Origin: Numida meleagris
Lineage: Eukaryota; Chordata; Aves; Galliformes; Numididae
Assembly: GCF_002078875.1 (NCBI RefSeq)
Contig: NC_034411.1
Span: 49,411,620-49,475,619 of the forward strand
Length of the DNA: 64,000 nucleotides
Direction: 5' to 3'
The notes under the pieces were generated by a model. The model was not told the DNA's origin. It saw only the letters and a list, made by a program, of their open reading frames with translations, and ran no database searches. Within the stretch, counting starts at the first letter, position 1; each line of letters opens with the position of its first letter. The translations under genes were made by a program, and so were the position numbers. Shown here in pieces: positions 38,641 through 51,869 of this stretch.

Positions 38641-41600
38641 GTGAAGATAGCCCACATAATCTACAATTCATGACACTCAGATTAAAAACTGTTGACAGCC
38701 AAACTATGGAAGATTTCTGAAAAGAGCATTATATAAAGCTCATTATGTTGATTTACCTAGCCTCAAGCCAGTGGCTTTAACAGTAATTTTCTTAGAGTAA
38801 ATTCTGCAAGAAAACCTGTAATTATTTGCTCTGTTATTTGGTAAAATAGTCAGTGCAGAAGTCTTTGTTGTAATTCAGTTAGGACAGGCTGAAGATCAGG
38901 ATGGAGTAATAAAGTAATAACAGAATGCATTCCCAGCACTACTCTCCATGATGGCTCTCAGGAAGAATCAATACACTAGCAGGATAAGAAGAAATGAGGA
39001 CATTTTCTTTTGTCCCTGGAAGCTTTCTCACCAAGAAGGAAAAATGCAGTGGCTAAAAAGAAAAATAAGGATGAAAGTAATAGGTCATCATGTCGCTCAG
39101 GAAAGATCAAAACCGTGATTGTACAGAAGTGCAGCTGTGATTGTAGTGCAAATCAAGTAACTCTCCATGATTAGCCAAAAATATATTTTTTTTCTTTTAC
39201 ACTTTTACCTAATCTACACTTGCAGATATGACATCTCTCTGTATTATGTACCATGGACACATTCACTTCTATACATGAACCTCTGTACCTGTATTTTATG
39301 ACTGTTCTTCAAATTTTGATCAAATAACCCAGATCAACATAAAACCAAAAGTACTACTGCTGCTAAAGCCTAAAAATATGAAAAACACTTAACTAAATTC
39401 CAACTATCACACCTTTCTGCTTTTAAGTTACTTACATATAAAAACATGAGAATACGAAGTCGTAAATGCACATTAAAATAGCAATCACCCATCACAATGG
39501 TTATAGGGTAAATTGCAGACCAGTTTTCAAGCACAAGGTTCATGTATTAACATCAACGCTCGTGCACACAAATTAATGTTTGCTGAACATAATACTTTCA
39601 TGCCATCCTTCACTTAGATCACAAATACACAGCACAAATCCTGCTACAGTATAGGAACTTTATTCAAGTAAATTGAAGTAACATGAGAAGTTCTTCAGAA
39701 ATTTCTGAAAGTTATTAATGATTTTTCCACAAGCACAGTGATGTTGCTTCCATCTCAAAGGAGAAGATGGTAGAATTAATATGCATAGTTCTACAAACTT
39801 CTAGAGGTTGTTTCCACTAGAAAACAATTCATCACTTAAAAACGTACCTCATGATTCTGGATCTGCCAAACTTGTCTAAAGCTGAATACTTATGACTTAG
39901 TCTTCCCTATAAGATGGAAGACATACAAACATTGTAAATTATGGAACATTACTATGAAAATTAAACTATTGGTAAAAATACAAAATTCATAACTCATAGC
40001 AAGAAAATTATTTCTATGTATGTGATCAATATTTTTTGCAATTAATAAAAGAGCTAAGCTGTAGAAGAGCACTTCCAAGTATTTTTTAATTAGCAGCCAC
40101 CTTACTGCCACTATTAATTGTGTAGTGAATAAATTCAGCTACAGAAATTAAAATATTTAGAACTTCGTTACAAAATTCTTTAACTAGACATAAGAAAATA
40201 TAATCAAGGGAATGTATCTTCTCTTAAAAATATAATTATCCTGACCTTAAATATTCTTATAATAATTATTCATGAGTTATGGAAACAGCACTCAGAAAAT
40301 AAATCTCACTACATAAATAACTGTATTTAATCAAAGAAAAATTCATAAACTTATTAAAAATTCACACTTTTTCAGTATAAGAATGTAATTTGATTTAATC
40401 ACCAGTTCATTTTCTTCTTTATATAATCTTGCAACACCTTTAAAATAATGTTGTATGGATTTAAATAACTTTCCTTCACATTGTTTTCACTGAGCTGAGT
40501 AAGAAAGGTAAATTAGCAATGCAAGTAATGTAATCTGGGAGGAGATGATCATATTTACCTTGCTTTATTACTCATATTGCAGTAGAATACTAAGGTACAC
40601 AGGAAAATCAAGGATTCATCATATTTAAAATTATACAATCTGCCAACAGTGTGGAGCATTAGACCAAAGATTGTACATCTGTAGCTTATGCAGTGAAGTT
40701 TTCAACTTGGATTCAGTTCTGCAATCTCATTTATTGGTAATTTATAGAAGCTTTGATTTTTTTTTTTTTACTCCATATGATAGAGTGAAAAATCTCAGTC
40801 TTCAAGGTAGAATTTAAACTTTCTACAAAGCTACTTTATCCAGTAATATTGGCCAAACTTTATTTGATTAGCTGTTTTCTTAAACGGTAACTCAAATCCC
40901 TCCCCAAGATCCATCTAAACATCTTTGCCTCCTTTGTGGATGAGCTGTATTTAACAGCAGGAACCTCACTCTGTTCTTACAGTGGACATTGCAAGGGGGC
41001 AGGCACTGTTTGTTTCAAGACTATAACACTGAATACATGGCATCTTATAAACCAGTAACATTATCAGCCTCCTGTTCACATGGTTTATTATGCCTGTTGT
41101 TAAGACCTTCACCAATGCCCATCGTTTGTTCACCTCTCTCTTTTCCCATCTCCACAGCAGAAAACCATTTTAGTTGAGATGTTGCTTAAAACAAATTGAA
41201 GCAAGCATTGTGTCATGCAAGGAAAACAGTAAGACTTGTAATTCCAATAGCCTCTGAGAGTAAAATACTTGCCCAGAAGTCAGCAAAGTTACGTCCTTGC
41301 TGATCTCAATCACTGATACGATGTTTGCATTCTCAGTAGTATAGTCAGCAAAATAAGAAAACAGTGGTTTAAGCAAGATAGCTAGAGTACTGGGACATAA
41401 AACACAAAAGTGGAAAATGGGAAAGAAGCGCTTTTCTCACCTCCTATATCCTTATCCAGGAACATTTAGTCTCACAGGTTCTTGTTTTCTACGGCTATAA
41501 AAGGTGGCAGTTCCTCCGTTCAAGAGAGCAGTAACTGGAAACTTAAATTTTCATTTCTGTAAATATGTGAAAAAAGTTCCATATAAGCAATATTATTATA

Positions 41601-44600
41601 TTTATTTCTCAAACTAAAAGTAAGCAGCAGATAAGCAAAAGGAACAAAAGTCAATATAAAAAATATTTGAGGAGTTTCTTTCTCCTCTTGAAATCGGAGG
41701 ATGAAGTGGGGGATGGAATACTGAATAGCACCATATCTCTAGAAACCAAGTTGACCTGTCTCTACCTTGAAAATCTGACAGAGCAGAAATAATCAAGTCA
41801 AAAAGTCAAGTACAGCAACCTAAACAAAAGACCCATTTGCAATTAATGTATGGTTTAGACAACAGTTACTCCCAACTTAAAGTGAAAATTCAATTGACCC
41901 AGAGACAGTTTCTTATTCAAGGCACTGGGGCAACCCCATGAGCTAAGTCAGGACCTGGAGCATACCCCAGTCTCATGGTTCTCTCCCTAATGAGGGGCAG
42001 CCTCGCCTACATTGTTCCCCAAAGAGCAGATGTTCAAAAAAGCTACACTGGTCTTCTTACATTGGGTAAGGTCAAGTAGGTACTAAGGAAAGGTTAGAAA
42101 AAAGTCATGATGAGAAGAAAACCTAACTCTTCAAAATCTCCCTGAGAACATCTTAGTGACTTTCTCTTTCAAATATTCCACTGTTTCTAAGATTAGATTG
42201 AATATTTTCATCTGAAACCAGATGATGAAAAATTCTATCAAAACAAAATCTTTGGGGACTGTTAGTTTGGTAAGGTTGTTTTTTTTTTTTTTTCCTCTGA
42301 CAAGAAATATTTTAAGATTTCTCTATTTTGTCAGCAAGAGAGTAATGAATTATTCTTAAGAGCAGTGATGTGCACATTGTTAGAACTGCCTTTTCATCTC
42401 TCTTTAGAAGAATGCCTAGGCTCTTAATCTTGACTGAAAAAAAATGGCATAAAATAGCATCTACCAATGGAACATTGCATTTAATACAAATAGAACTATT
42501 ACTTGACTACAGAGGTCCATTTAAATGTAACTTTCAGCATTTTAGATAAATCCAAGAGCACAGCTGCTCACTATCTTTGAGATATGTAATCTTTTTTTAA
42601 TGTGCTATGAATCATTACTAGAATGAGCTTTTGCGCTCTTGTTTCATAGAGAAAGGATGTGAATTTTCACTGTATTAAGAAGATACAACCAAATTTGAAC
42701 TCCTCTAAGTAACTGCTCTCTCTCATTCTCACTAACACCTCTTAATCCATCTCACCACCTTCCACCTCCCTGGTGTTTTCTCACCATAATGAGCATCTGT
42801 GTAATCCACTAGTGTTCCCCTGTACTCATCAGCTCCCTGCTATTTTTTTCCAGCATTTGGCCGGTGAAGTAGGGAAGAGCTTCTTATGAAGATAATGGAA
42901 TGGCTGTTTTAATTTCCCCTACTGTCTTTCTTGTGAAAGTGAATGCCTCAGAATAGAAGTGCATCAGATTAAGTAACGATACAGAGCAATGGTATTAATA
43001 GACTTTCTAGAACATTTAAAATATTGAATTTCCTTCAAAGGAAAGTATTCATGACCTACACTACACTTACCACTAATAGAATTCCATCTTTCCCATTCTG
43101 TTTCATTGTTTGTTGAATTAACACAACATATACTCAAAGAGCAGTGCCTATTGCACTACAGCATCTTTTCTTTTTGTTATCAAGGATGTGGTTTCCAAAA
43201 GATTGACTAATAAAATCAGAATTTGTGATTTTCAATAAATGCTTGAATGTTCATGGAGATTGAGATTTGCATCACATTCTAAACAATACACTGCATTACC
43301 TATACAGAGTGGAAGAGGGCCAGTGATTAAATTTTCATACATTTAATTCAGTGTGGAACACTATAAGGCAAAATTCTGATATTGACAAGCATATAGATTT
43401 AGAAAAATTGCACATTTTATAGTTTCAAGAAAAACAGACATTGGACAAAACATGGTTTGCTGTCTTCTTTTTGTACTTTCTTTTCCCCAATAATTTGTTT
43501 CTTAATGCTCTTCCAGTGAAAGAATGAAAGTCATTTCAGAGTAGAAGTGACACCTGAATTCCTGATTTTTGATCAGCCTTGATGTCTTTATATATTACTT
43601 AGCCACCAGTTATGTGAGGACAGGACAGACTACTCTTGAGACCAAGCTGTGCCGTAACAGGTTACCGGCCACCACACATGCTGCCCAGGTGAGGGAAAGG
43701 CACACGGTAGGGCAGCTCTGTCAAATGGCCCAGGCCACATACCACAACTGAAACACAAGATAGCACCAAAGGTGCCCTTGTGGGCTTGTTGAGTAACACT
43801 GAACTCTCATCATTAGCATCTCTGCAGGACTTGGGGACAATGGACATACTGCATTATAGGATACTTCACAGGCAAAAGGACCAGTCCCCTTTTTCAAAGC
43901 TAGCTTTTGCTCCAAAAAAGACGCTAGGATCTTGAAAAGATACCATGAGCTCTTCATAACATCACCCTCCCTTCTCCTTTCATTTACACAAACTTGATCA
44001 AATAGCCTAGCAGCATGAATAAAGTAAATCTGAGTTATGCTGATGAAAGTAAATCAGGTGTTCTCTGCCAAGAATTGTGGCTTCTCTTTAATAGCAAGTT
44101 ATACACAAAATAAATGACTGCAGCAGCTCTGGTCTCTGTCAGTGCCAGGTTGCTGGATTTTGAAGCACAAAAATTCCCAGTCAAAGGGTTCACTATGAGC
44201 AGGAAAAGTCAAGTTTGGATCAGATCTCTTCCATACTTGTGTTGAGTGCTCACCAGGATGCATGTATCCCTCCTTCCTCTCCTACACACTGTGGTCTGAT
44301 TAATTATTAAAAGAAGGACCTTGCAGGACATCATAAATTGCTCTGATTGCTTTACTCTCCAATGTCATAATACTTCCTGTTGGATTATAAGCAGTTAGCA
44401 TCATCTGTTGTTTCCTTAATAGTTCACACAAAGGTCTCTAACTTGGTTTGGCTTTAGAGATCTGAAACCAGAAGACCGTGTGACTGTCTTGACAAATATA
44501 AACTGTTACATGCATGCCTAATGATGTTCCCCAGTACCAGCACATTCCCCTAGCCACTGAAACCCCATACAACAGGACCTGGGCTACGCAGGTTCTGAAG

Positions 44601-47600
44601 TTCTTGTATATTTTTCAAAGTATAAACTGTTTTTTTAATGAAGACATTTGCCATGTATTATACCCTTCTCATAATGAAGGCTTCTGTCACATTCATATTA
44701 ATCAAATAAAGTAGTTCAAAGTTTTTCTGATCTTGGATAAAGTTAAACTGGAGAACAAGACTTAGTCCTCCCAATGCATGCACGTGAACAGAGGCATAAG
44801 AACTTAATATCTATTCTCACCATTAACCTAGTACTAATAACATTAAAGTCATCCTAAGTTCCCTTTGGGGAATCCATTGTGATTTAGTTCTATACAATAT
44901 CTGTGAACTGAGAAACAAGAGCACAAAGATAGTAACTGAGCTTTCTTGTGCTCAACCCTATAAAGGGACAAATATTTGGCAATTCGTGAGTGAAATGAAA
45001 AATCAACATGTTGGGCTGCTGTCTGGACCTCTATTTTAGGTAAACTTTAGAGTAGATCAGTACTATTCTGTTAATGCGGCCTGAGCAGAACATTCCTAAA
45101 GAGATAATCCTTTATTTAATACTAAAAAATTCTATCACAAAGATATAAGTCAATGCAACTATTACCCCAGTAGGAAGTAACAGTAACTCTGAAGACCTCC
45201 ATAAATTTATATTGCATTTGAACAAGGCCTTAAAGAAAACATTCTCTAAATCAGATTGGGAACAAGCAAAGTCCATGTTAGACATTAATTCTTTGGTGTT
45301 AAAAAGAACTCTTTTACCCCTATTGCCCTTCTTTTTTGTACACTTTTATTGCTGAAAGTGATTGCATTACATACTTTAATTACTTTATTCATGCTAGGTA
45401 AAGGTCATTTGATCTACTTAAGGGCTGAATAAATGGAATATGCCAGGATGAAAAGAACTGAGAGGGTTGGGAGCTTCTCTCTGCTGGAGCACAAAGCTAG
45501 AGCAGAACCTCCTTTCACTTTTGTCACAAGATTTCCCTGGACTGGAGTCACAAGGACAATTACTGTTTTATAGATGTTTTTAAAAAATGCTGAGCATGAA
45601 AAATGAGGCAGTTATTTATGCCTGGAAGAACTCACAATTGAAATAGCTAGCAGAAATAGATAGTTAACAGATGATGGCTAGAGGATGCGATATATAAAAA
45701 AATTGAAGTACTTGAGCCGAGAAGATTAGCATGCACCATATTAGTTCCACTAGTTTGTATTCATCCATCACCTGGGCTTCTCAGTTTCAGAGAGATTAGA
45801 GCTTCATACAGACATCATTAGAAACAGAGAATGCTGGGAGAACAGCTGGACTGAAATTTTCCAACAAAATAATTTTATTTAAAACACTACCACCTTGGTA
45901 GCCTTTGATGAACACAAACAGAATTTGAAAGAAACTTTGCACAAACGCCCAGGAGACAGATATCCTGAAGTCTTGAAAGGACTGTGTGGAGTGAGTGCTC
46001 TGAGAATAACTACGCTGCATACTGTGAAAACAGCATCCAGATCTTTGAACTCACAAGTTCTGTGTCCTTAAGAGGGCTGATATGGAATGACATGGAATGG
46101 TAGTTCAGAAGGCCCCTACCCTGATAAAACACTTGCAGCAACTAGCGAGTTTGTCTACACAATTGCCAGAAAGTAATTTCTGGTCTACTGATGCCTCTTC
46201 TTGCAATTGGGAGTTGATTATCCAGTCAATTAGGAAAAATTCCCATCTCTGCAAGGTTGTTAGGACTTGGCTGCAGGGTAAATCTTTGCAGATAGCACTC
46301 ACTGAGCAAACAGCTTCTTTGACAGTGTTGGCACCCATCCAATAGTAGCAGAAGTTTTACCAGCAGTTGCTTTTATTTCTGCAATATTTGTCATTTTATT
46401 TTCAAAAATTAAAGAAAATGAAATTCTAATGTAATGAGACAATGTCAACTCATTTCATGAGTAACCTCTAAACACCTACCAATGTGCAAGAAATTTCAGG
46501 AAGTATTGACCTGGATCATATTTAAGTTAGTGACCTGGAAGTAAACAGCTGAGTATCTTACTATTGCTGCCCTCATCCATTTTGTCTTGTGGTAATTCCT
46601 AGTAGAGCTTGTGCCAACAGGAGTAATTATATTTCCTTTCCTCCTGAAGAATATCACGTTTTTGCTGAATGAAAAGAACTATGAGTCCAAACTCCACTGT
46701 TATTTCCCAAGATACATGCTTTTTAATTAAACATCCAATCCAAGAAAAAAGATACACAATCACACTTTTGTGTGTATTGTACTACTACAGGACTAACTAT
46801 ATTTTGCTGTAAGTGAAAAGATTGTCAGAAAGCTCCTGTTTATTTCAGCAGTCCTAGTGTTTCACATTTTCACTTACTGCAGCATAATGCGTAACGGATC
46901 AATAGATTCGGCATGCCCTTTGTTTACAGAACTCACCATTAGTTTTAGCTGCTCACATTCATTATGCAGGGACTGGACGAGAGAAATTCAGACTGAAGCC
47001 CCAGTCCTTAATTATGGCTGCCACAAAAGAACTATGTTTAGGAAAAAAATGTCTCTGTTGTAGCAAGTAACAAAGTACTAGAGGATAAGAAATTTAAGAT
47101 TTAGTCCAGATATGATCACTATCTGTAGAATTAATAGACAAGCTGAAGTACATCTAAGGAGGAGGAAAGAGGAAAAAAGGAGATGTATACTTTGACTAAG
47201 ACATTAGAAAAGGTATCTTGTTTCTAAGCATAGATTAAGGCCTAATTTTGTTTACTTTTGATTTTTCATTCTACCTCAAGGTGGAATTCTAGCTCTGATA
47301 ATTCATCATGACCAAACATTTGTTTTGTTTATAGAGAAGTCTGTTTGGTGCTGTAGAGCAAAGGCCACCACTGTGAAACTGTCGAACAGGATTCAGCATT
47401 TCCTCAGATATTACAGAATTTAATAACAACACAGAGGAGCTCTCTCAATGAGAGATCTGGGAAGTTTATGGGCTTGGGATAAACCTTATATCAAGCCTCT
47501 GAAAAATACAACTGTGCTAGTATTGGCAGTTGATGACTGCTGGGGAATGTCTGCTTCTATCAGCCTTTCTTTTGCTGAGTAGACAGCAATACCACCCCAC

Positions 47601-48269
47601 AGCTTTGTCATCATCTTTCTCAAGATATCACATGAATAATAATTTAGAACAACTTAGTCTGGAATGAAGACTACTCAGAGGAAAGGTAAATTTGAGATCT
47701 GTAAAAACACACATGTAAAGGAGAGGCAAATGGCACCCTGCCTTCATCAGTACCACCAAAACTAGAGGTCATTAAATGAAATCTCAGAAACCACATCCAA
47801 AACAGACAAGAGAAAGTGATTCTTCAAAGACTCCAGACTAGTCTGTGAGCATCTCACTCTAGGAAACTGTCAAGGTTAAAATTTTGCATGGGTTCAGAAA
47901 GCAACAGGATGCATGCAAGGAAGAATTCCTCAGGCAATGCTTTGAATTAACTGAACTGTAAACCAATGACACTCTCAGCCTCTAGCAAGCACTTGTGCTC
48001 TTCTCATATTCTTGTTACTTATCACGTTTAGCATGACAGTGCCAACTGTCAGAGTCATTACAGTGACTTCAGATAAAAAAACAAATGTTGTAAGTTCTGT
48101 TCCTTGTCACAGGGAACTGTCACAGTTTCCTCTGCTACACGGGAAAGTTACACAGTAAAGCAATTAATGACTTGGTACTTCTAAAAGAAAGTTGAACATA
48201 GATTAAGATGACATTTTCAGTTAAAGAGTATTTAAAGGGGCAGCTCCACCACTTGATTCAGGTAAACAT
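38641..48269. other. AT-rich non-coding stretch
   Basis: Nearly 10 kb with no repeat or gene I can defend. Includes T-runs at 40757-40769 (T13) and 42279-42293 (T15). Slightly GC-richer unique patches lie near 41920-42050 and 43630-43760. All open frames are 90 codons or fewer and featureless. Confidence 0.5.
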
Positions 48270-48690
48270 ACAAGGAGAAGGCTGAGGTATTCAACAAATT
48301 TTTGCCTCAGTCTTCACTGGAAACTGCTCTTCACACACCCCTTGAGCAGATGGGTAGAAGAGCAGCAAGATGGGGATCAAGGGAGCAATGCCCCTCGCGC
48401 TGTAAGCAAAGATCAGGTTCACAACCACCTATGGAATCCTAATATTAGGACCTATAGACTCACAGATAAGATGCATCCCAGAGTCCTGAGATAGTTGGCT
48501 GATGTAGCTGCCAAGCCACTCTCTATGACATTTGAAAAGTCATGGCAGTCAGCTGAAGTCTCTATGCCTGGAAAAAAGGCAGTGTCACACTGATTTTTAA
48601 GGAGGGTAGAAAGGATGACCCAGGGAACTATCAACTAATCAGCCTCACCTTTTTGCCAGGAAAAAAATTATAATCACTCCTAGAAATTCA
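48270..48690 (+). mobile_element. CR1 ORF2 internal fragment (start of RT domain)
   Basis: Forward CR1 sequence from the N-terminal RT region. 'gaaggctgaggtattcaaca' (48277-48296) leads into 'tgcctcagtcttcactgg' (48303-48320). Then 'gatgcatcccagagtcctga' (48471-48490) and the block LADVAAKPLSMTFEKSWQS follow. Next comes DDPGNYQLISLT at about 48616-48651, the CR1 version of the RT N-Y-R-P-V-S-L motif. Frameshifts and at least one stop are present. The copy ends soon after 48690 without the catalytic motif or the CR1 3' end, which is unusual because CR1 copies normally lose the 5' side only. Confidence 0.88.
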
Positions 48691-50663
48691 CTAAATTATA
48701 TTCTGTTGCTTTATATAATTTTTATATTAAATTTTCTAGTGATAGAGGACTTATATAATAGTTAATGCCTCTCTTTCAGAAGCATGCACCTTACTTCCCA
48801 CCTAAATTTTTTGCATTCAGTGTCTTTGTTATAGTTTCCTTTTAAAAAGATGTTCTTACATTAATTGTTCCAGTACAATATTTCTCCTTCTAGACTGCAG
48901 ACTACTAACCTGCTCACTCCTGCAGTCTTCTCCCCTTTTATCCCCCCAGAGAGCATGAGATCACTTAAATAATATCCCACCATCATTTCTGCCTCTTTTG
49001 AAATGAACTAGGATCTTTAAGAAAGACCCTGAAATTCTCTAACCAGTATTGATGGCACTATTGCCATGAGCTCTTTTCTGACTTGATTTAGAAGCCAAGT
49101 TGTTGACCAGATCTATCTTATCTTTGATGCTACTGAACAACTGCTTGCTTTATGCCTCTTAATTTTTTCTGTTCTTAGTGCAGAATCCTGCTTTAGGAGC
49201 ATCTACCTTCACATGGAGACACTTGGAGGTCCTAGTGAGAAAGCATTCCTTACCTTGTTTGTGGAAACTTTTTTTTTTTGGGGGGGGGGGGGGGGGGAGG
49301 GAGTGCTCAGCATCACCATGAATCCAGACATTTTCAGATCAATGAGAAGCACTGTTATATACTGCTTGCTAGTATACCAGTTTTGCACCCAAACAGTGTA
49401 AAATTGCAAATGTGAATTTTCCGTTTTCAAAAATGTGAGATCCTCCTGGAAGTGAGTTTTAATTAGCTATTTATAACTGTGATGACAGCTGCAACTCAAG
49501 GACAGGACAGTTTACTCCTTCAAAAAAATTGTCAGTATGAACAGACATTGGAAACAAACCTGTTATGCTCTACCAACCACCTCATTCCCATAAACTTTTG
49601 TTAATGACAGTAAAAACAGCTTTGGAAGTTCAGTTTGATTTCTTTTGTTTACAGTTTCTTCCTTCTCCCAAAACTGTGTGCATCTCTACCCTGACAAATA
49701 AAACACAGCGAGGAGACACGAAAGACAGCAAGTATTCTGGGCTGCTGAATGTAGCTCAGTGCAAAACCGCATGTACTTAAGTTTCCATTTTTCATGGGAA
49801 GAGAGAAATAATAGTAAGTCACCAAGAACAAACTATCAAGTGAGCAGACAAACTTAGGCATGTACTAGTATTTATAGGAAGATTAGCTAAAACTGCACAG
49901 AAGAGTCAGAGCAACATTTTCAACAACCACAGAGAAAAGAAGCATGTGGCTTGTCAGTAGCTTGGAAGCATGCATAGGTCCTTTAGACATGCACAAGTTT
50001 AAGGAAAGTTCACTGCTACTGAGCTCTGAAGATATTCCTCAGCCTTTGTGCTTCCCACAATTGCACTCAGAGACAATGGGAAGTGACAGAATTCACCAAT
50101 GAGCTATGCCAGACAGTGCTACAGAAGAAGGATCAGCTGCAGGACAAATGAGCCCTTTTAGTCAACAGAGCCTGAGGCTCAGCTTTTGAACTCTCCACTG
50201 CCCTGCTGTAGAAGGAGGGAAAATCTCTGCCAACACTATCAAACTTCAGCTGCTTGACTGCCTGTGATGCAAGCACATTGAAAGCCCCAGAACTGAGGGC
50301 TTCCACCAAGCACTCAACTGTATGCTTATCTGCAGCACAGACTATAGGAGGGAAGCAGACCAGGCAGGGAGCACTGCATCATCACAGGCGCAGAACAGCT
50401 TTGAACACCTACATGAAAATATAGATGGAGCCTTTGGGTCACAACAGATCAGAACAAGCTGTCACTTCAGACAGCTGTCATTAGATCAGTTGAGTACTAC
50501 AGTGTGCTGGGATTTACATTCTGTTAAAAATTAAGGTTTTAAAATTGACTGCAGAGCGTCACAGCTGAAGTCCTCTGACCTCCTCCTTCATTTCCAATCT
50601 GGCACCTTCCAACTTCATGGCATGGATGTCTGCCCTGGCTGCACTTTCACCCGCTACATTTAT
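48691..50663. other. Non-coding stretch
   Basis: No supported gene. Includes the T/G homopolymer junction at 49269-49297. The region 50030-50520 is somewhat GC-richer and repeat-like in feel, but I cannot name a family for it. Confidence 0.45.
49269..49297. repeat. T11-G18 homopolymer junction
   Basis: Eleven T (49269-49279) followed directly by eighteen G (49280-49297), then 'agggaggg'. The plus strand can form a G-quadruplex. The run length is probably polymorphic and error-prone in sequencing. The frames of 60-70 codons that cross it on both strands are artefacts. Confidence 0.95.
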
Positions 50664-51126
50664 AATAGAATCATAGAACCACAAGATTGGAAAGGACCTA
50701 CAAGATCATCTAGTCCAACCGTCCCCCTATCACCATTACTACCCACTAAGCTACTAAATCATATCTCATAGCACCTCATCCAGACGCCTCTTGAATACCA
50801 CCAGGGGTAGTGACTCCACCACCTCCCTGGGCAGGTCATTCCAGTGCCTGACCAGTCTTTGAGAGAAAAAGCTTTTCTTTATATCTAATCTAAATCTCCC
50901 CTGGCACAACTTGTGGCCATTTCCTCAGGTCCTATTTGTTGTCTGAGAGAAGAGGCCAACCCCCTCCTCATCCCAACCTCCCTTCAGACAGTTGTAGAGT
51001 GCAGTGGGGTCTCCCCTGAGCCTCTGCTTCTCCAGACTGAACAACCCCAGTTCCCTCAGCCACTCCTCATAAGACCAGTGTTCTAGACCCTTCACCTCAA
51101 TAGTTCTCTCCTGCACTCTAATATCC
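50664..51126 (-). mobile_element. CR1 LINE, 3' portion
   Basis: Reverse CR1 of about 460 bases. On the plus strand it starts with the 3' end 'aatcatagaaccacaagatt', then 'ctagtccaaccgtcccccta', 'gactccaccacctccctggg' and 'cattccagtgcctgacca'. On the minus strand, ORF2 C-terminal codons read [17 protein letters not shown] and [11 protein letters not shown] (51090-51030). The internal sequence ('cacctcatccagacgcctct') fits a different CR1 subfamily from the copy at 26008. It is one of the better preserved copies here but truncated and broken. Confidence 0.94.
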
Positions 51127-51857
51127 ACAGAAAATGAGACAGGAGAAATCTAAACCATGGTCCCACAGCTCTGAAGTCTGTACACTGAGGACTGTAACCA
51201 AAGATATCTTTGAAAGTAAGCCTCAGTTTTTTAGCAACCATCATTGCTCAGAACTGCCAGTGCCTTTGTTGTACTGGGGCTGAATCTCCCAAGTCTGCTG
51301 CTTAAGCCTTCATGCTAGGTTAGAACAACCTCTCTGCCACAAGCACTCACAGACTGGATTCATGTACTTGTGTTTTCTCCCTCTGGGTGTCAGAATGTAG
51401 ACTGATTCAAGACTTTTATGTAGTTAGCTGTAAAAGTAAGAAGAAAAGCAACAGCAAAAGCCAAGGCTTTTAATCTTCAAAAGACAGAAAAGAAATGTCT
51501 TAGTCATTAACTAAAGATAGAAATTTTAATTAGAGCAGTGACCAACACCCAGAAGTCTTCTGCCTCTTGCCTGAGAAGATGCAATTCAGAGTCTTCCCTT
51601 TCCATGTTCTCTCTGGACCCAGCAATATCACACTCACAGAAAAGCTCTAAAAGGAAAATAAATTTCTGTCCTTAATGTCAGCATATAGGCTACTCTCCTG
51701 TGTGCAAAAGAGTTTGACTTGTTCAGAGGAAGACATTTTTAACATTTTCTGCCTCATGGGAGATGTTTCTGAGCAGTATAGGAAACAGGTATAGGAATTA
51801 CAATTTTGTTCTTTAAAGGAAGGCTGCCTTTAGAGGTTTACCCAAGCTCTATATCCC

Positions 51858-51869
51858 ATATATATATAT
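51858..51869. repeat. (AT)6 microsatellite
   Basis: Six AT units flanked by unique sequence. Confidence 0.85.

Noticed and set aside
50030..50530. GC-richer patch with a 70-codon frame, repeat-like in character
   Set aside because: I could not match it to any family or protein; left undescribed rather than named.
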